This document shows, piece after piece, positions 30,814-40,000 of a DNA stretch of 48,048 nucleotides. Each line of letters starts with the position of its first letter. Within the stretch, counting starts at the first letter, position 1. The translations under genes and the position numbers were made by a program. Location: contig JASJCR010000075.1 in NCBI GenBank assembly GCA_030065875.1, forward strand, positions 1 through 48,048, written 5' to 3'. Below the pieces are notes generated by a model that did not search any database, was not told the origin of the DNA, and saw only the letters and a list, made by a program, of their open reading frames with translations. The stretch is from Ardenticatenaceae bacterium. Lineage in GTDB: Bacteria > Chloroflexota > Anaerolineae > Promineifilales > Promineifilaceae.

Positions 30814-32592
30814 ATGGAAGCTATTTTGAAAACGTCAATTTCAACAATCACGGAAAAAGCAATCGCGCTGGTCCAGCAAATGACGCTGGATGAAAAAATC
30901 GGACAAATGACCCAGGTGGAAAAAAACAGTTTAACTCCTGAGGATGTCCGCACTTATTTCATTGGCTCAGTACTCAGTGGCGGAGGGGGAAACCCAACGC
31001 CAAACACGATCAACGACTGGAGAGAAATGGTCGAAGCCTTCAAGGCTTCAGCACGCCAAACCCGCTTGGGGATACCTTTAATTTATGGGGTTGATGCGGT
31101 GCACGGACACAATAACGTGTATGGGGCAACGATTTTTCCCCACAATATTGGTCTGGGAGCGGCCGGTGATCCGGAATTGGTAAAACAAATCGGCCGGGCC
31201 ACGGCCGTAGAGGTGGCGGCAACCGGCGTGCGGTGGAATTTTGCTCCGGCCGTGTCTGTTCCCCAGGATATTCGCTGGGGTCGCACCTACGAGGGATACA
31301 GCGAGCAAACTGATCTGGTCAATTTAATGGGAGCCGCCTATGTAGAGGGTTTGCAGGGCGATCTGTCTGCTCCAACCGGCGTCCTGGCTTCGGTAAAACA
31401 TTATGTGGGAGATGGAGGCACGGCCTGGAACTCTGTCAGCACCTACGACTGGATTTCAATGGATCTATGGAACAACCTGGGCAATTTTCCAAAATGGACC
31501 CTCGATCAGGGGCAAACGATCGGCGACGACGCAATTTTACGGAAACGACACCTTCCACCGTACCGGTCCGCTATTGAAGCGGGTGCTCTCAACATCATGG
31601 CCTCTTACAGCTCTTTTGAAGGGGAAAAATGCCACGCCAGTCGCTACTTGTTAAGCGAGGTACTCAAAGAGGAGCTGCAGTTTGAAGGGTTTGTCGTTTC
31701 TGACTGGATGGCCCTTGACCAGCTGGATCGCGATTTTGCCCAGGCGGTGGCAACGAGCATCAACGCCGGTATGGACATGATTATGGTGCCGTTTGATTTT
31801 AAACGCTTTATTGATACAACCCGGCAGCTCGTGGCTGACGGTCATATTCCCATCTCTCGCATTGATGATGCGGTCAAGCGGATATTAATTGCAAAGCTCG
31901 CCCTTGATTTATGGAACGAATCGGCCGATAAACCAGCTTTTTTCGATGAAGTAGGATCAAATTCACATCGTCAATTAGCTCGGGAGGCGGTCCAAAAATC
32001 TCAGGTACTGCTCAAAAATAATGGGGTCCTCCCGCTATCACCAGGCACCTCTTCAATCTTGTGTGCGGGTCAAGGACTCGATGACATCGGTTACCAATGC
32101 GGCGGCTGGACCATCGAATGGCAGGGCAAAACGGGACCCATTACGCTAGGAACGACAATTTTGGATGGGATCAAGAACCATGCCCAGGGAATGGTTGAGC
32201 GATTTGACATGGATTCGTCAGGTTCAAACTTTGATGTTGGGTTGGTCGCCGTTGCCGAAATCCCTTATGCGGAAGGTGAAGGGGATACCGACAATTTAAA
32301 TCTCAATGAAGATCAGATCAAGCTCATACAGGAGGTCCGGGCACGAGTTGATAAGCTGGTCCTGCTCATCATCAGCGGCCGGCCGTTAATCATAACCGAG
32401 GTTATCGATGATTGTGATGCCGTCGTCGCCTGCTGGCTGCCTGGAAGCGAGGGTGACGCGGTAGCCGACAACTTATTTGGAGTGACCCCTTATTCAGGCA
32501 AGCTTTCGTACACCTGGCCGGCCGCCATGACCGACATCGCTAATCCCCAAGGGGCAGCGCTTTTTCCCGTGGGACACGGGTTGTCGGGGTAG
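30814..32592 (+). CDS. Glycoside hydrolase family 3 beta-glucosidase, cytosolic
   Basis: 592 aa without a signal peptide. Family 3 landmarks are clear: IYGVDAVHGHNNVYGATIFP at the start of the barrel, KHYVGDGG, and the nucleophile Asp297 in GFVVSDWMA. The second domain holds the likely acid/base Glu487 in IPYAEGEGD, matching the barley exoglucanase ExoI pattern. The protein stops after the alpha/beta sandwich and lacks the fibronectin-III domain of many homologues. It would release glucose from beta-glucosides imported by the adjacent ABC transporter. Its last 53 bp overlap the convergent FAD oxidoreductase gene. Confidence 0.93.
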   Translation: MEAILKTSISTITEKAIALVQQMTLDEKIGQMTQVEKNSLTPEDVRTYFIGSVLSGGGGNPTPNTINDWREMVEAFKASARQTRLGIPLIYGVDAVHGHNNVYGATIFPHNIGLGAAGDPELVKQIGRATAVEVAATGVRWNFAPAVSVPQDIRWGRTYEGYSEQTDLVNLMGAAYVEGLQGDLSAPTGVLASVKHYVGDGGTAWNSVSTYDWISMDLWNNLGNFPKWTLDQGQTIGDDAILRKRHLPPYRSAIEAGALNIMASYSSFEGEKCHASRYLLSEVLKEELQFEGFVVSDWMALDQLDRDFAQAVATSINAGMDMIMVPFDFKRFIDTTRQLVADGHIPISRIDDAVKRILIAKLALDLWNESADKPAFFDEVGSNSHRQLAREAVQKSQVLLKNNGVLPLSPGTSSILCAGQGLDDIGYQCGGWTIEWQGKTGPITLGTTILDGIKNHAQGMVERFDMDSSGSNFDVGLVAVAEIPYAEGEGDTDNLNLNEDQIKLIQEVRARVDKLVLLIISGRPLIITEVIDDCDAVVACWLPGSEGDAVADNLFGVTPYSGKLSYTWPAAMTDIANPQGAALFPVGHGLSG

Positions 32593-34096
32593 ATTCAGGG
32601 ATTTTCGAGGAGGTTAGAACCGGCTTTCTTCCAGCTTTAATCACCTGCTGAGCCACCCGAATACCGCCCAGGGTCACACCGGCCGTTGACTGGCCGGGAA
32701 AAATCGAATCACCCACCATGAGCAGATTGGGTATGCCGGTTTTGGGTCCGCGGGCGTTAAAAATGGAGGTTTGGGCAAACCCGCCAACCATCCCCTGCGG
32801 CCGTCGAGTAAAGCGCTCAAAGGTTATCGGCGTGCCGGTCATTTGAAATGAGATCGTTTGACGGAGGCCAGGCAGAGCCTGTTCTATTGCGCCGAGCATT
32901 CGCTCGAGATACACCTCTTTTTCCGCCTCGTATTTTTCCGGGTCTGTTAATCCCCACCAGCGACTAATATCGGTGTGGGTAGACATCGTCACCGGAACTT
33001 GACCGGCCGGGGCCCGACCTTCGTCATCCCAATCAGCCATCGAAAAGAAAACCGAATTGCCTTCCCCGAGGGGGCGAGTGGGATCAACAACCACCTGATG
33101 GTGACCGGCTGCTTCAGGGAAGCGAGCCTTAAATTTGACCTTGTCGACACCCAGATAAACCATAAACGCTCCCCAGGTGGGCTTCAGGTCGTGCTCGACC
33201 TCACGGTTTAAGCCGGTCGGGGCATCACCGGCCAAGAGGCCTTGCAGGGCCCAGGGAGTCAGATTAGCCAAAACGACGTCTGGTTCTAAAATCAGCCCTT
33301 TTTTGGTGTGGATGGCGGCTGCCCGGCCGTTTTTTACGTCGATCGATGTGACCTCCTGACGAAATAAAACCTCGCCATCGTTTTGACGAATCCAATCAAC
33401 CAATGTTTCCGCCAGTTGTCCAATTCCCCCATGAACGTGATTCACTCCGCGACGGGGAAGATCAAGCGCGGCTGAACCATAAAGGGCGCTGGCAAATTCT
33501 CCCGTTGTCTGCGCAGAAATTAGCAGTTGGGCATCGAGAAAACTTTTAAACAGCGGATCACGGCTGCCTTTGATAGAGCCAATGGTGCGCAATAAATAAG
33601 GCAGCGATTTGAGCGTTTTGGGCCGCACCGATGTGGCCAACGTGAATAAATCTCCAATTGACTCGGGTGGCCAGGGAAACGGCCGCGTGGAAATATCCCA
33701 TGAAACATCAGCCAGCATTTCCTGCTTCTGCCAAAAACCTTCGGCATCGGGGAACGCTTCTCTTCTTTCCTCTCGCCACGCCTGAGGGTCAGCCCATTGG
33801 GTGACAGATCGTCCATCGGGTAAGTGAACGACCCACGCTGGGTCAACCGGCCGAATCGGCCAGGTTAATCCCAAAAGTTCAGAAACCCGATGATGGGGTC
33901 CACCAGGAGAAAAACCGCCGGCCAAAGTTGCCCCGGCATCAAAGCGATATTTTTTATGGAAAAAGGTCCCGGCACACCCTCCGGCGTATACGTGGGCCTC
34001 CAAAACGGTGACGCGATACCCCGCTTTGAGCAACAAGGCCCCTGCGGTTAATCCGCCAATGCCGGCCCCTATAACGACAACATGTGGTATTCTCAT
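32540..34096 (-). CDS. FAD-dependent oxidoreductase, phytoene desaturase / CrtISO-like
   Basis: 518 aa. The N-terminal dinucleotide fold reads VVVIGAGIGGLTAGALLL, followed by the GG motif YAGGCAGTFFHKKYRFDAGA. The C-terminal FAD-binding motif is LLMVGDSIFPGQSTAGVTLG. This pattern is that of the carotenoid desaturase/isomerase and related lipid oxidoreductases (CrtI, CrtISO, all-trans-retinol saturase). No carotenoid pathway genes are nearby; the neighbours are DUF1295, SRPBCC and SDR proteins, so another isoprenoid or a fatty-acyl substrate is plausible. It is the last gene of a five-gene minus-strand operon, and its 3' end overlaps the GH3 gene in antisense. Confidence 0.85.
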   Translation of the reverse strand: MRIPHVVVIGAGIGGLTAGALLLKAGYRVTVLEAHVYAGGCAGTFFHKKYRFDAGATLAGGFSPGGPHHRVSELLGLTWPIRPVDPAWVVHLPDGRSVTQWADPQAWREERREAFPDAEGFWQKQEMLADVSWDISTRPFPWPPESIGDLFTLATSVRPKTLKSLPYLLRTIGSIKGSRDPLFKSFLDAQLLISAQTTGEFASALYGSAALDLPRRGVNHVHGGIGQLAETLVDWIRQNDGEVLFRQEVTSIDVKNGRAAAIHTKKGLILEPDVVLANLTPWALQGLLAGDAPTGLNREVEHDLKPTWGAFMVYLGVDKVKFKARFPEAAGHHQVVVDPTRPLGEGNSVFFSMADWDDEGRAPAGQVPVTMSTHTDISRWWGLTDPEKYEAEKEVYLERMLGAIEQALPGLRQTISFQMTGTPITFERFTRRPQGMVGGFAQTSIFNARGPKTGIPNLLMVGDSIFPGQSTAGVTLGGIRVAQQVIKAGRKPVLTSSKIPESTPTTRVPREKALPLGD

Positions 34097-34127
34097 TTTT
34101 GTCTTTCCTCAAAAACGGTTAAACCGC

Positions 34128-34907
34128 TCAGCTATGACTCTTTGGGAACCAGGGAAAAAATGCGCTGGTTTCCGCCATGTATTGTTCATATCCCGGTTTG
34201 GTTTTAACCAGGGTTTTTTCCAGCAGAGAAACGCCGGAAACGCGCAGCAGAAGAACGGTCATGATCACGGCGCCCAGAATTGTGATATAAGACCCGGCCG
34301 CGGCCGCCAGGATGGCAAACCCCCACCAAACAGCCGCATCCCCAAAATAATTTGGGTGACGGGTGTAGCGCCAGAATCCCCGCGTCAGCAGTTTTCCTTT
34401 ATTGGCCGGGTCCTTCTTAAATTGAACCAGCTGCCAATCCCCACCGGCCTCAAAAGCGAAACCGATGAGCCAAACCACAACGCCCAATCCGTCAAGCCAA
34501 TTTAACGGAGCAGATGAAGAGATTCCTCCAAACAAAGAAGAGGAAATCAGCCAGGCCAGAGTTCCCTGCAGCAGAAAGACCTGGAAAAACGAAAACCACC
34601 AGTATCGATCCGGCCCAAAATTTTGGCGAAACGCCTGGTAGCGAAAATCTTCACCCTGGCCCCAATTTCGCCAGAGAAGGTATATCGCCAGACGGGCGGC
34701 CCAGACTAGGGCGAGAATTAAAACAAGCAGGGCTCGGCCGCTCCCACCGCCACTCAGCACAAAGTAAACAACTGCCGCCACGACAAAGTTCACCGACCAC
34801 AAAATGTCAACAATACTGGCGTTTTTTAAAGGGATGCTGACCAGCCAGGCGGCCGTCATCAGGGCCATAATGGCTGCAAACCCCCAAAGATATGTGGCCC
34901 AAATCAC
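34128..34907 (-). CDS. DUF1295 membrane protein (steroid 5-alpha-reductase-like)
   Basis: 259 aa with about seven hydrophobic segments. The C-terminal signature GFWRYTRHPNYFGDAAVWWG at about residues 175-195 is typical of DUF1295 and of the related steroid 5-alpha-reductase and isoprenylcysteine methyltransferase folds, where it contributes to cofactor binding. The family probably reduces a double bond in a lipid with NADPH, though most bacterial members are untested. It starts one base after the upstream SRPBCC gene ends and lies 31 bp before the FAD oxidoreductase gene. Confidence 0.85.
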   Translation of the reverse strand: MIWATYLWGFAAIMALMTAAWLVSIPLKNASIVDILWSVNFVVAAVVYFVLSGGGSGRALLVLILALVWAARLAIYLLWRNWGQGEDFRYQAFRQNFGPDRYWWFSFFQVFLLQGTLAWLISSSLFGGISSSAPLNWLDGLGVVVWLIGFAFEAGGDWQLVQFKKDPANKGKLLTRGFWRYTRHPNYFGDAAVWWGFAILAAAAGSYITILGAVIMTVLLLRVSGVSLLEKTLVKTKPGYEQYMAETSAFFPWFPKSHS

Positions 34908-34908
34908 G

Positions 34909-35367
34909 TTAAACCTGCTCCAATTTCTTCTTTATAGAATTGCGGGTTGCCCACTGCCGGTAGGTAAAGAGTATTTTTAAGTTCAGCGGGGAAAATAGAA
35001 TCCTCGTGACCAAACCCATGAAGCCAGGTTTATGCTCGTATTCGATACGTTCAAAAAGCTGTGTCTCATCGGATGAGATCGATTCATAGCGGTGGGTGTG
35101 AACCCACGATGCGGCCGGGCCTTCAACAAGCGTGTCGGTAAACCCATTAATCGAGACGTCACTGTGCTCTGCTTTCCAGCGAATTGGAAACGGACCAAAC
35201 CACAGCGTAAATTCAGATATCGATCCCTCGCCCATCGGTTCAACCCGGTGGAGCTGCACGATAATTCCAGGAGGATTTAGGACTTTTAACGCGTTGGTAT
35301 CCTCGTGAAAATCAGCCACGGCCTTCAGGGGGGCGTTCACTTTAAAGTCGTAGTTAAAAATAGGCAT
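34909..35367 (-). CDS. SRPBCC-family lipid-binding-like protein
   Basis: 152 aa. The pattern of a long N-terminal strand (FNYDFKVNAPLKAVADFH), central beta-strands with FGPFPIRWKAEHSDV, and a long C-terminal helix fits the START/SRPBCC (polyketide cyclase/Bet v 1-like) fold, which encloses a hydrophobic pocket. No catalytic residues can be named. It lies 36 bp after the SDR gene and touches the DUF1295 gene, suggesting that it binds an intermediate of the same pathway. Confidence 0.75.
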   Translation of the reverse strand: MPIFNYDFKVNAPLKAVADFHEDTNALKVLNPPGIIVQLHRVEPMGEGSISEFTLWFGPFPIRWKAEHSDVSINGFTDTLVEGPAASWVHTHRYESISSDETQLFERIEYEHKPGFMGLVTRILFSPLNLKILFTYRQWATRNSIKKKLEQV

Positions 35368-35403
35368 AAAACCTCATTTGCCAAGGCAAACCTCGGCTAA
35401 AAG

Positions 35404-36066
35404 CTAGTGGGAAAAATCAACAATCCCCTTCTCGCCACCTTCAACGGCAGCCATTATTTTGTCAGCCAGGTCGGCCGTACCCATCGCCCCTTTTGGCAAT
35501 TTCATGGGCACCTTGTCCCAAAGCGGCGTATCAACGGCCGCCGGCCGAATGACGAGCACCTGCTTTTTGCGCTGCTCTTTGCGCAGCGCTTCCGCAAATG
35601 CCTCCAAACCGGCTTTGGCTGCGGCATAAGCGGCTAATCCGGGAAGACGCAATCGCTCGTGAATTGCGCCCAAAAATACAATTGAGGCGTTTTCCGTTAA
35701 CAGCGGCAGCGCATGATGTACCGCTAAGTACGCACCGGTTAGGTTCGCCTCCATCAATTTTTGCCACTGGTCCAACTGCATCTCAGCGACCGGTGCGGCG
35801 GCGATATCGCCAACCGCGTAAATTAGCAGCGACGCCCGGTCAATTTCAATCCCTGCCTCCATAACCGCCTGCTGGAGAGCAAACGAATCGCCAATCGAAG
35901 AAATATCGATTGACAAATGGGCGTCATCCGGCAGCAGGGACGAATCGCGACCCACCGCAACGACCTGCCAACCCCGGCCAATTAATGTGTCTGCCAAAGC
36001 CCGGCCTATTCCACCGCTTGCACCCCAAATTACTGCTGTTTTTTCGTTCATATCAAGGTTGTCCAT
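35404..36066 (-). CDS. Short-chain dehydrogenase/reductase with altered catalytic Ser
   Basis: 220 aa from ATG 36066; ATG 36051 is equally possible, as neither has a good ribosome site. The cofactor motif is GASGGIG near residues 15-21, and the catalytic YxxxK is AYAAAKAG near 145. The catalytic Ser normally 13 residues before the Tyr is Ala in this protein (FLGAIHERLRLPGLAAY). A nearby Ser or substrate-assisted chemistry would be needed, or activity is reduced. The gene is 11 bp from the upstream hydrolase gene and part of the same operon. Confidence 0.85.
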   Translation of the reverse strand: MDNLDMNEKTAVIWGASGGIGRALADTLIGRGWQVVAVGRDSSLLPDDAHLSIDISSIGDSFALQQAVMEAGIEIDRASLLIYAVGDIAAAPVAEMQLDQWQKLMEANLTGAYLAVHHALPLLTENASIVFLGAIHERLRLPGLAAYAAAKAGLEAFAEALRKEQRKKQVLVIRPAAVDTPLWDKVPMKLPKGAMGTADLADKIMAAVEGGEKGIVDFSH

Positions 36067-36077
36067 GTTTTGTACAA

Positions 36078-36881
36078 TTATCTGCCGCTGCGAACCGCCT
36101 GCAAAAAAGTTAATGTTTCGGTAACGACCACCTCAAGCTGCTCGTCGGCAGAAATTTCAGCCGTCAAATCCCGATCCTGGAACCCGTAACGGCCAAATTG
36201 AGCATGGTTTCCCCCGTTAATTGGTACGAGGCTGGCTTCCTGCGGAAGACGAGCGCGTGAATCTTCAATCACGCCTGTTTCGATCAGCCCATCTCGCGTG
36301 CCATAGAGAGACAGCACTGAAAGATCCTGCAATGAAAGATCCAAATTGTCGGCCGGATACGATGCCCACAACACCAGGGCATCGACGGTTTCTGGTGATT
36401 GCCCGGCAAACTGGGCGGCCATCGACCCACCAAGGGAATGCCCCCCGATGGCCCACGATTCAATTTCAGGGTACAGCGAGATAATATCGGCCGCTTCGTT
36501 GGGATCAAATATCGCAAAATTTAGGGGCATGGAGGGGATAAACACCGGGATTCCAGCTTCAGCCAGCGGGCGAAGATGAGCCGCATACGCTTCAGCTGGA
36601 ACGAGGCCACCCGGGTAAAAAATAAATCCGAGAGGGTAGGTTGACTGAGTGGCCAGATCGGCCGGCCAAAATTGGACGCCGTTTCGGCTCTCGACTACGG
36701 TTACCCTGTCATCTGATTCGAGCGCAGCCTGGGCAACTCCATCAGGTTCCATCGAACCGGTAGTAGACCACACCCACAAGCCGACAGGGGGAATAAGAAG
36801 AATGGCCGCGATGAAAACCAGCAGCCAACGCCAGACTTTTGACCGTTTGGCTGCGGATTTTGAGGGATTATTTACATTCAT
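36078..36881 (-). CDS. Membrane-anchored alpha/beta hydrolase
   Basis: 267 aa. A single N-terminal membrane segment (WRWLLVFIAAILLIPPVGLW, about residues 17-36) probably acts as a signal anchor, leaving the catalytic domain outside. The nucleophile elbow is GHSLGGSMAAQF at about 148-159, and a candidate late His is in INGGNHAQFGRYG. It resembles the alpha/beta hydrolase 5 group (PF12695), whose activity is commonly carboxylesterase-like. It is the first gene of the five-gene lipid-type operon. Confidence 0.8.
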   Translation of the reverse strand: MNVNNPSKSAAKRSKVWRWLLVFIAAILLIPPVGLWVWSTTGSMEPDGVAQAALESDDRVTVVESRNGVQFWPADLATQSTYPLGFIFYPGGLVPAEAYAAHLRPLAEAGIPVFIPSMPLNFAIFDPNEAADIISLYPEIESWAIGGHSLGGSMAAQFAGQSPETVDALVLWASYPADNLDLSLQDLSVLSLYGTRDGLIETGVIEDSRARLPQEASLVPINGGNHAQFGRYGFQDRDLTAEISADEQLEVVVTETLTFLQAVRSGR

Positions 36882-36953
36882 ACCCCCATTTTGTCAAACT
36901 TTTGTCAAATATACAAAAGATTTTGGTTTTTTAATACGCTCGAGGTGTATTTT

Positions 36954-37004
36954 GTAAAAATCCGTGTTAATCCGTGGCTTTTTTTAACAATTCTTTTTGT
37001 AAAC
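36954..37004. repeat. MITE-like repeat, copy 2
   Basis: Matches 11077-11127 at 49 of 51 positions, including the block TTAATCCGTGGC followed by seven T. It occupies most of the gap between the hydrolase gene and the giant gene. Its last base is the first base of the giant gene's stop codon on the plus strand. Confidence 0.7.
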
Positions 37005-40000
37005 TACTTAGAAATCTCCTGGATGATGTTGTTGTATGGCTCATCGAGCCGTTCGTGGCTTTCCAATACGCCCCCGTAGCTAGTGTCCGGATGAGCTGAA
37101 TCCACCTGAGCATAAACTGCCGATCCTGGCTGAACAGGCAAGCTCAACCGGCTCACTGCCGCATCAAAATATGGATCGTTTAGGACCAGGGTCAACGATT
37201 CTCCGGGCATAAGCGGCAGCGCAGAGGACGACACCCCCCACACAGCTCCCCTGCTGCCCAGCGTGTCGATGGTTTGGTTGACGGCCGTTGGCGGCACATC
37301 GGGATCAACGTACACATCGACCCAAAACGCATCAGTAACCGGAGCGTCTCCACTATTCCTGATCGTTACTTCAATCGTGGCTCCCGCGACCGCCAGGGAT
37401 TCAACGATTAGGTCTGGTCCCAGTGGATAATTCTGCAAGGCGATTGGCAAATAGACAAGAGTAAAATCATCGTCCAAGATGGTACCGACGGCCGTATTGT
37501 CCCCAATCGAGGCGTTTGTCGGGCCGGATAAAACAAGCTCAAACGTCTGGTTCGGGCCATCTTCATCATTGCCGATGATGGGGACCGTGACCCATTTCTC
37601 CGTTTCACCAGGTGCAAAATTTAACACGCCGATCGTTTCGGTGTAGTGTTGGCCAGCCAAAGCGGTTCCATCCGCCGTCTGGTAGCTGACCGATATCGGA
37701 TAGGCCGAAGCAACATTTAAGCTCACCGTAAAGGCTATGCTGCCGACTAAATCTGTTTCGGAGGCGCTGCTGTCGGCAACGGTAATCACTGAAGGAGCAT
37801 CGTTGTCTTCAATAATGACCGAGGCTTCATTGAGCAAGCCGATAATCCCCATCGCAGGATTACTCACGGTGAGGGTGACCATTTCCGTTGGTTCGTCGAT
37901 GTTGTCGTCCATAATCGGAACGATAAACGCAGCCGTGGTAGCCAGCGGGGTAAAGGAAACCGTTTCCGAAACGGCCGTATAATCCAGTCCGGCCTCTGCT
38001 CCATGGTTAGCGCTGTCCACGTCCACTGTCACCGTGAAGGCGGACGGGTTGGACAATCCCAGGGTCACGAGCAAATCGATACTTCCTTCGGTTGTGGTGA
38101 TGGCTGTCGTCGCAAAATTAATGCTCGGCAAGCCGTCATCGTCGATGACGGTGACTGGAAGATCGTCAACCGCAAGGTCGCTGTAATCCGCATCGCTGCT
38201 CGATGCATTCGAGGTCACAATCGTGCACAGCTGATCCGCATCATCGATGTTTTCATCAACGCTGGTGACGGTGACCGGCAGGCCGGTGTTCCAGTTGGCC
38301 GGCGTCAGGACCACGACCCCTGGAGCCACGGTGCACTCGCTGACGTCGTCAGAAGTCAACGTTACGGTGACCGGCTCAGTGGGCAGAGAGTCGAGGGTCA
38401 TCACAAAGGTGGCCGTCGTCACTCCGGTTTCGGTGATGACCAAACCGGGCGGGGTCAACGTCACGTTGGGCACATCATCATCGAGAATGGTCACGATAAT
38501 ATTGGCCGGCGTCAGTGAACCATAGTCACCTCCGCGAACGGTGTGAGACAAGACGCTGTTGTGCGTGGGTTCGGCACTCAAATCATCAATCGCCGTCGCC
38601 GTCACGGTTTGCGGATTCATCCAGTCGGCCGTTGTAAAGGTAAGTGAGATCGGCTGACCGGCCCCTGCACCTAAATCTACTTCGCCGTTGTCTACACCGA
38701 TCTCTAACGTGACCGTAGCGGTCGGTTCACTGGTCAATTGAATGGTGTAGGTGTCGGTCATGCCGCCTTCAGAGACCGTTAAGCCGCTTTCTGCGCCAAG
38801 CACCAGTACACCCCGGCTGTCGTCATCAATGATTGTGATACTGGTCGGTGAATTGGCCAGAAGCCCCACCCCGGTTGCATTGGTTCCTGCTGGGGATGAC
38901 AGGGCGATTTTAATCGTTTCATCGCTTTCATCAATGTCATCGCCGATCACATCGAGCAGGATCATCGCTTGGGTGATGCCGTCTGTGAAAGTGATGGTGC
39001 CGTTGTTTTCCACGATGCCGGTTCCGCTGACCCTCACATTGTTAAAGTCAATGCCCAACGCCGCGCTGCTGCCCAACAGGTCAAAATCAACCTGGCTGGT
39101 TCGGGAAATGTCACCGGTGCGCGAAAGCGTAAAGGTCAGCGGGGTGCTGCTGCCCAGATCCAGCTCGGCCGTTTCAGTTATCGCAGCCGTTAACGCGTAT
39201 TCGATGTCGTTGTCGGTCACATCAATCTCAATATTCTGAACCGTTATCCCATCGTAATAGAGATCAACACTTGCGGTACTGTGGGCAATTGTTGAAAGAT
39301 GATTCCCCTCAACCAGGCTGTCGTCAACGGCCGTCACCGTCACGGTGACCGGTCCTGTATCGGTCAGCACGAGAGGAGCAATGGGTTCGATTTGGCCATC
39401 CGTGGCCAGGGTTATGGTCACCGGATCGGTTGGATTGGTGTTTAAGGCAATGGTATAGGTATCGGTGATGCCCCCTTCGGCCACCGCCAGCGTAACCGGC
39501 GTAACAGAGACCCCGACATTGCTGTCGTCAAGAAATTCGGCCGTCACCGCCGTACTGCCCAACATTGTCACCACACATTCATCATTGCCAGAGCAGGAAC
39601 CACCCCAACCGTTAAATATCGATCCGGCATCGGGCACGGCCGTTAACGTCATCACCGTCCCGTGAGTCAGCGTTTCGCTGCAGTCTACACCGCAGTCGAT
39701 TCCGGCAGGGGAACTGTTCACGGTGCCGCTGCCGTCACCGACAGGGGTCACCGTCAAATCATATTCATTGATGTCAAACGTGGCCGTCACCCGTTCGGTG
39801 CTGTTTAGGGTGACTACGCAGCTGCCGGTACCTGAACAGGCCCCGCTCCAACCCGCAAAATGGGAGGAAATATCGGGCACGGCGGTTAAGGTGATCACGC
39901 TGCCGGTTGGCCAGGTCGCCATACACGCCGTACCGCAGCTAATTCCGGTCGGATCGCTGTTTACGGTCCCTATGCCCGATCCATCAACGGTGGTGAACAT

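Noticed and set aside
38003..38518. Plus-strand frame inside the giant gene
   Set aside because: It is antisense to Calx-beta modules, has no recognisable domain, and similar shadows occur throughout the GC-biased repeats.
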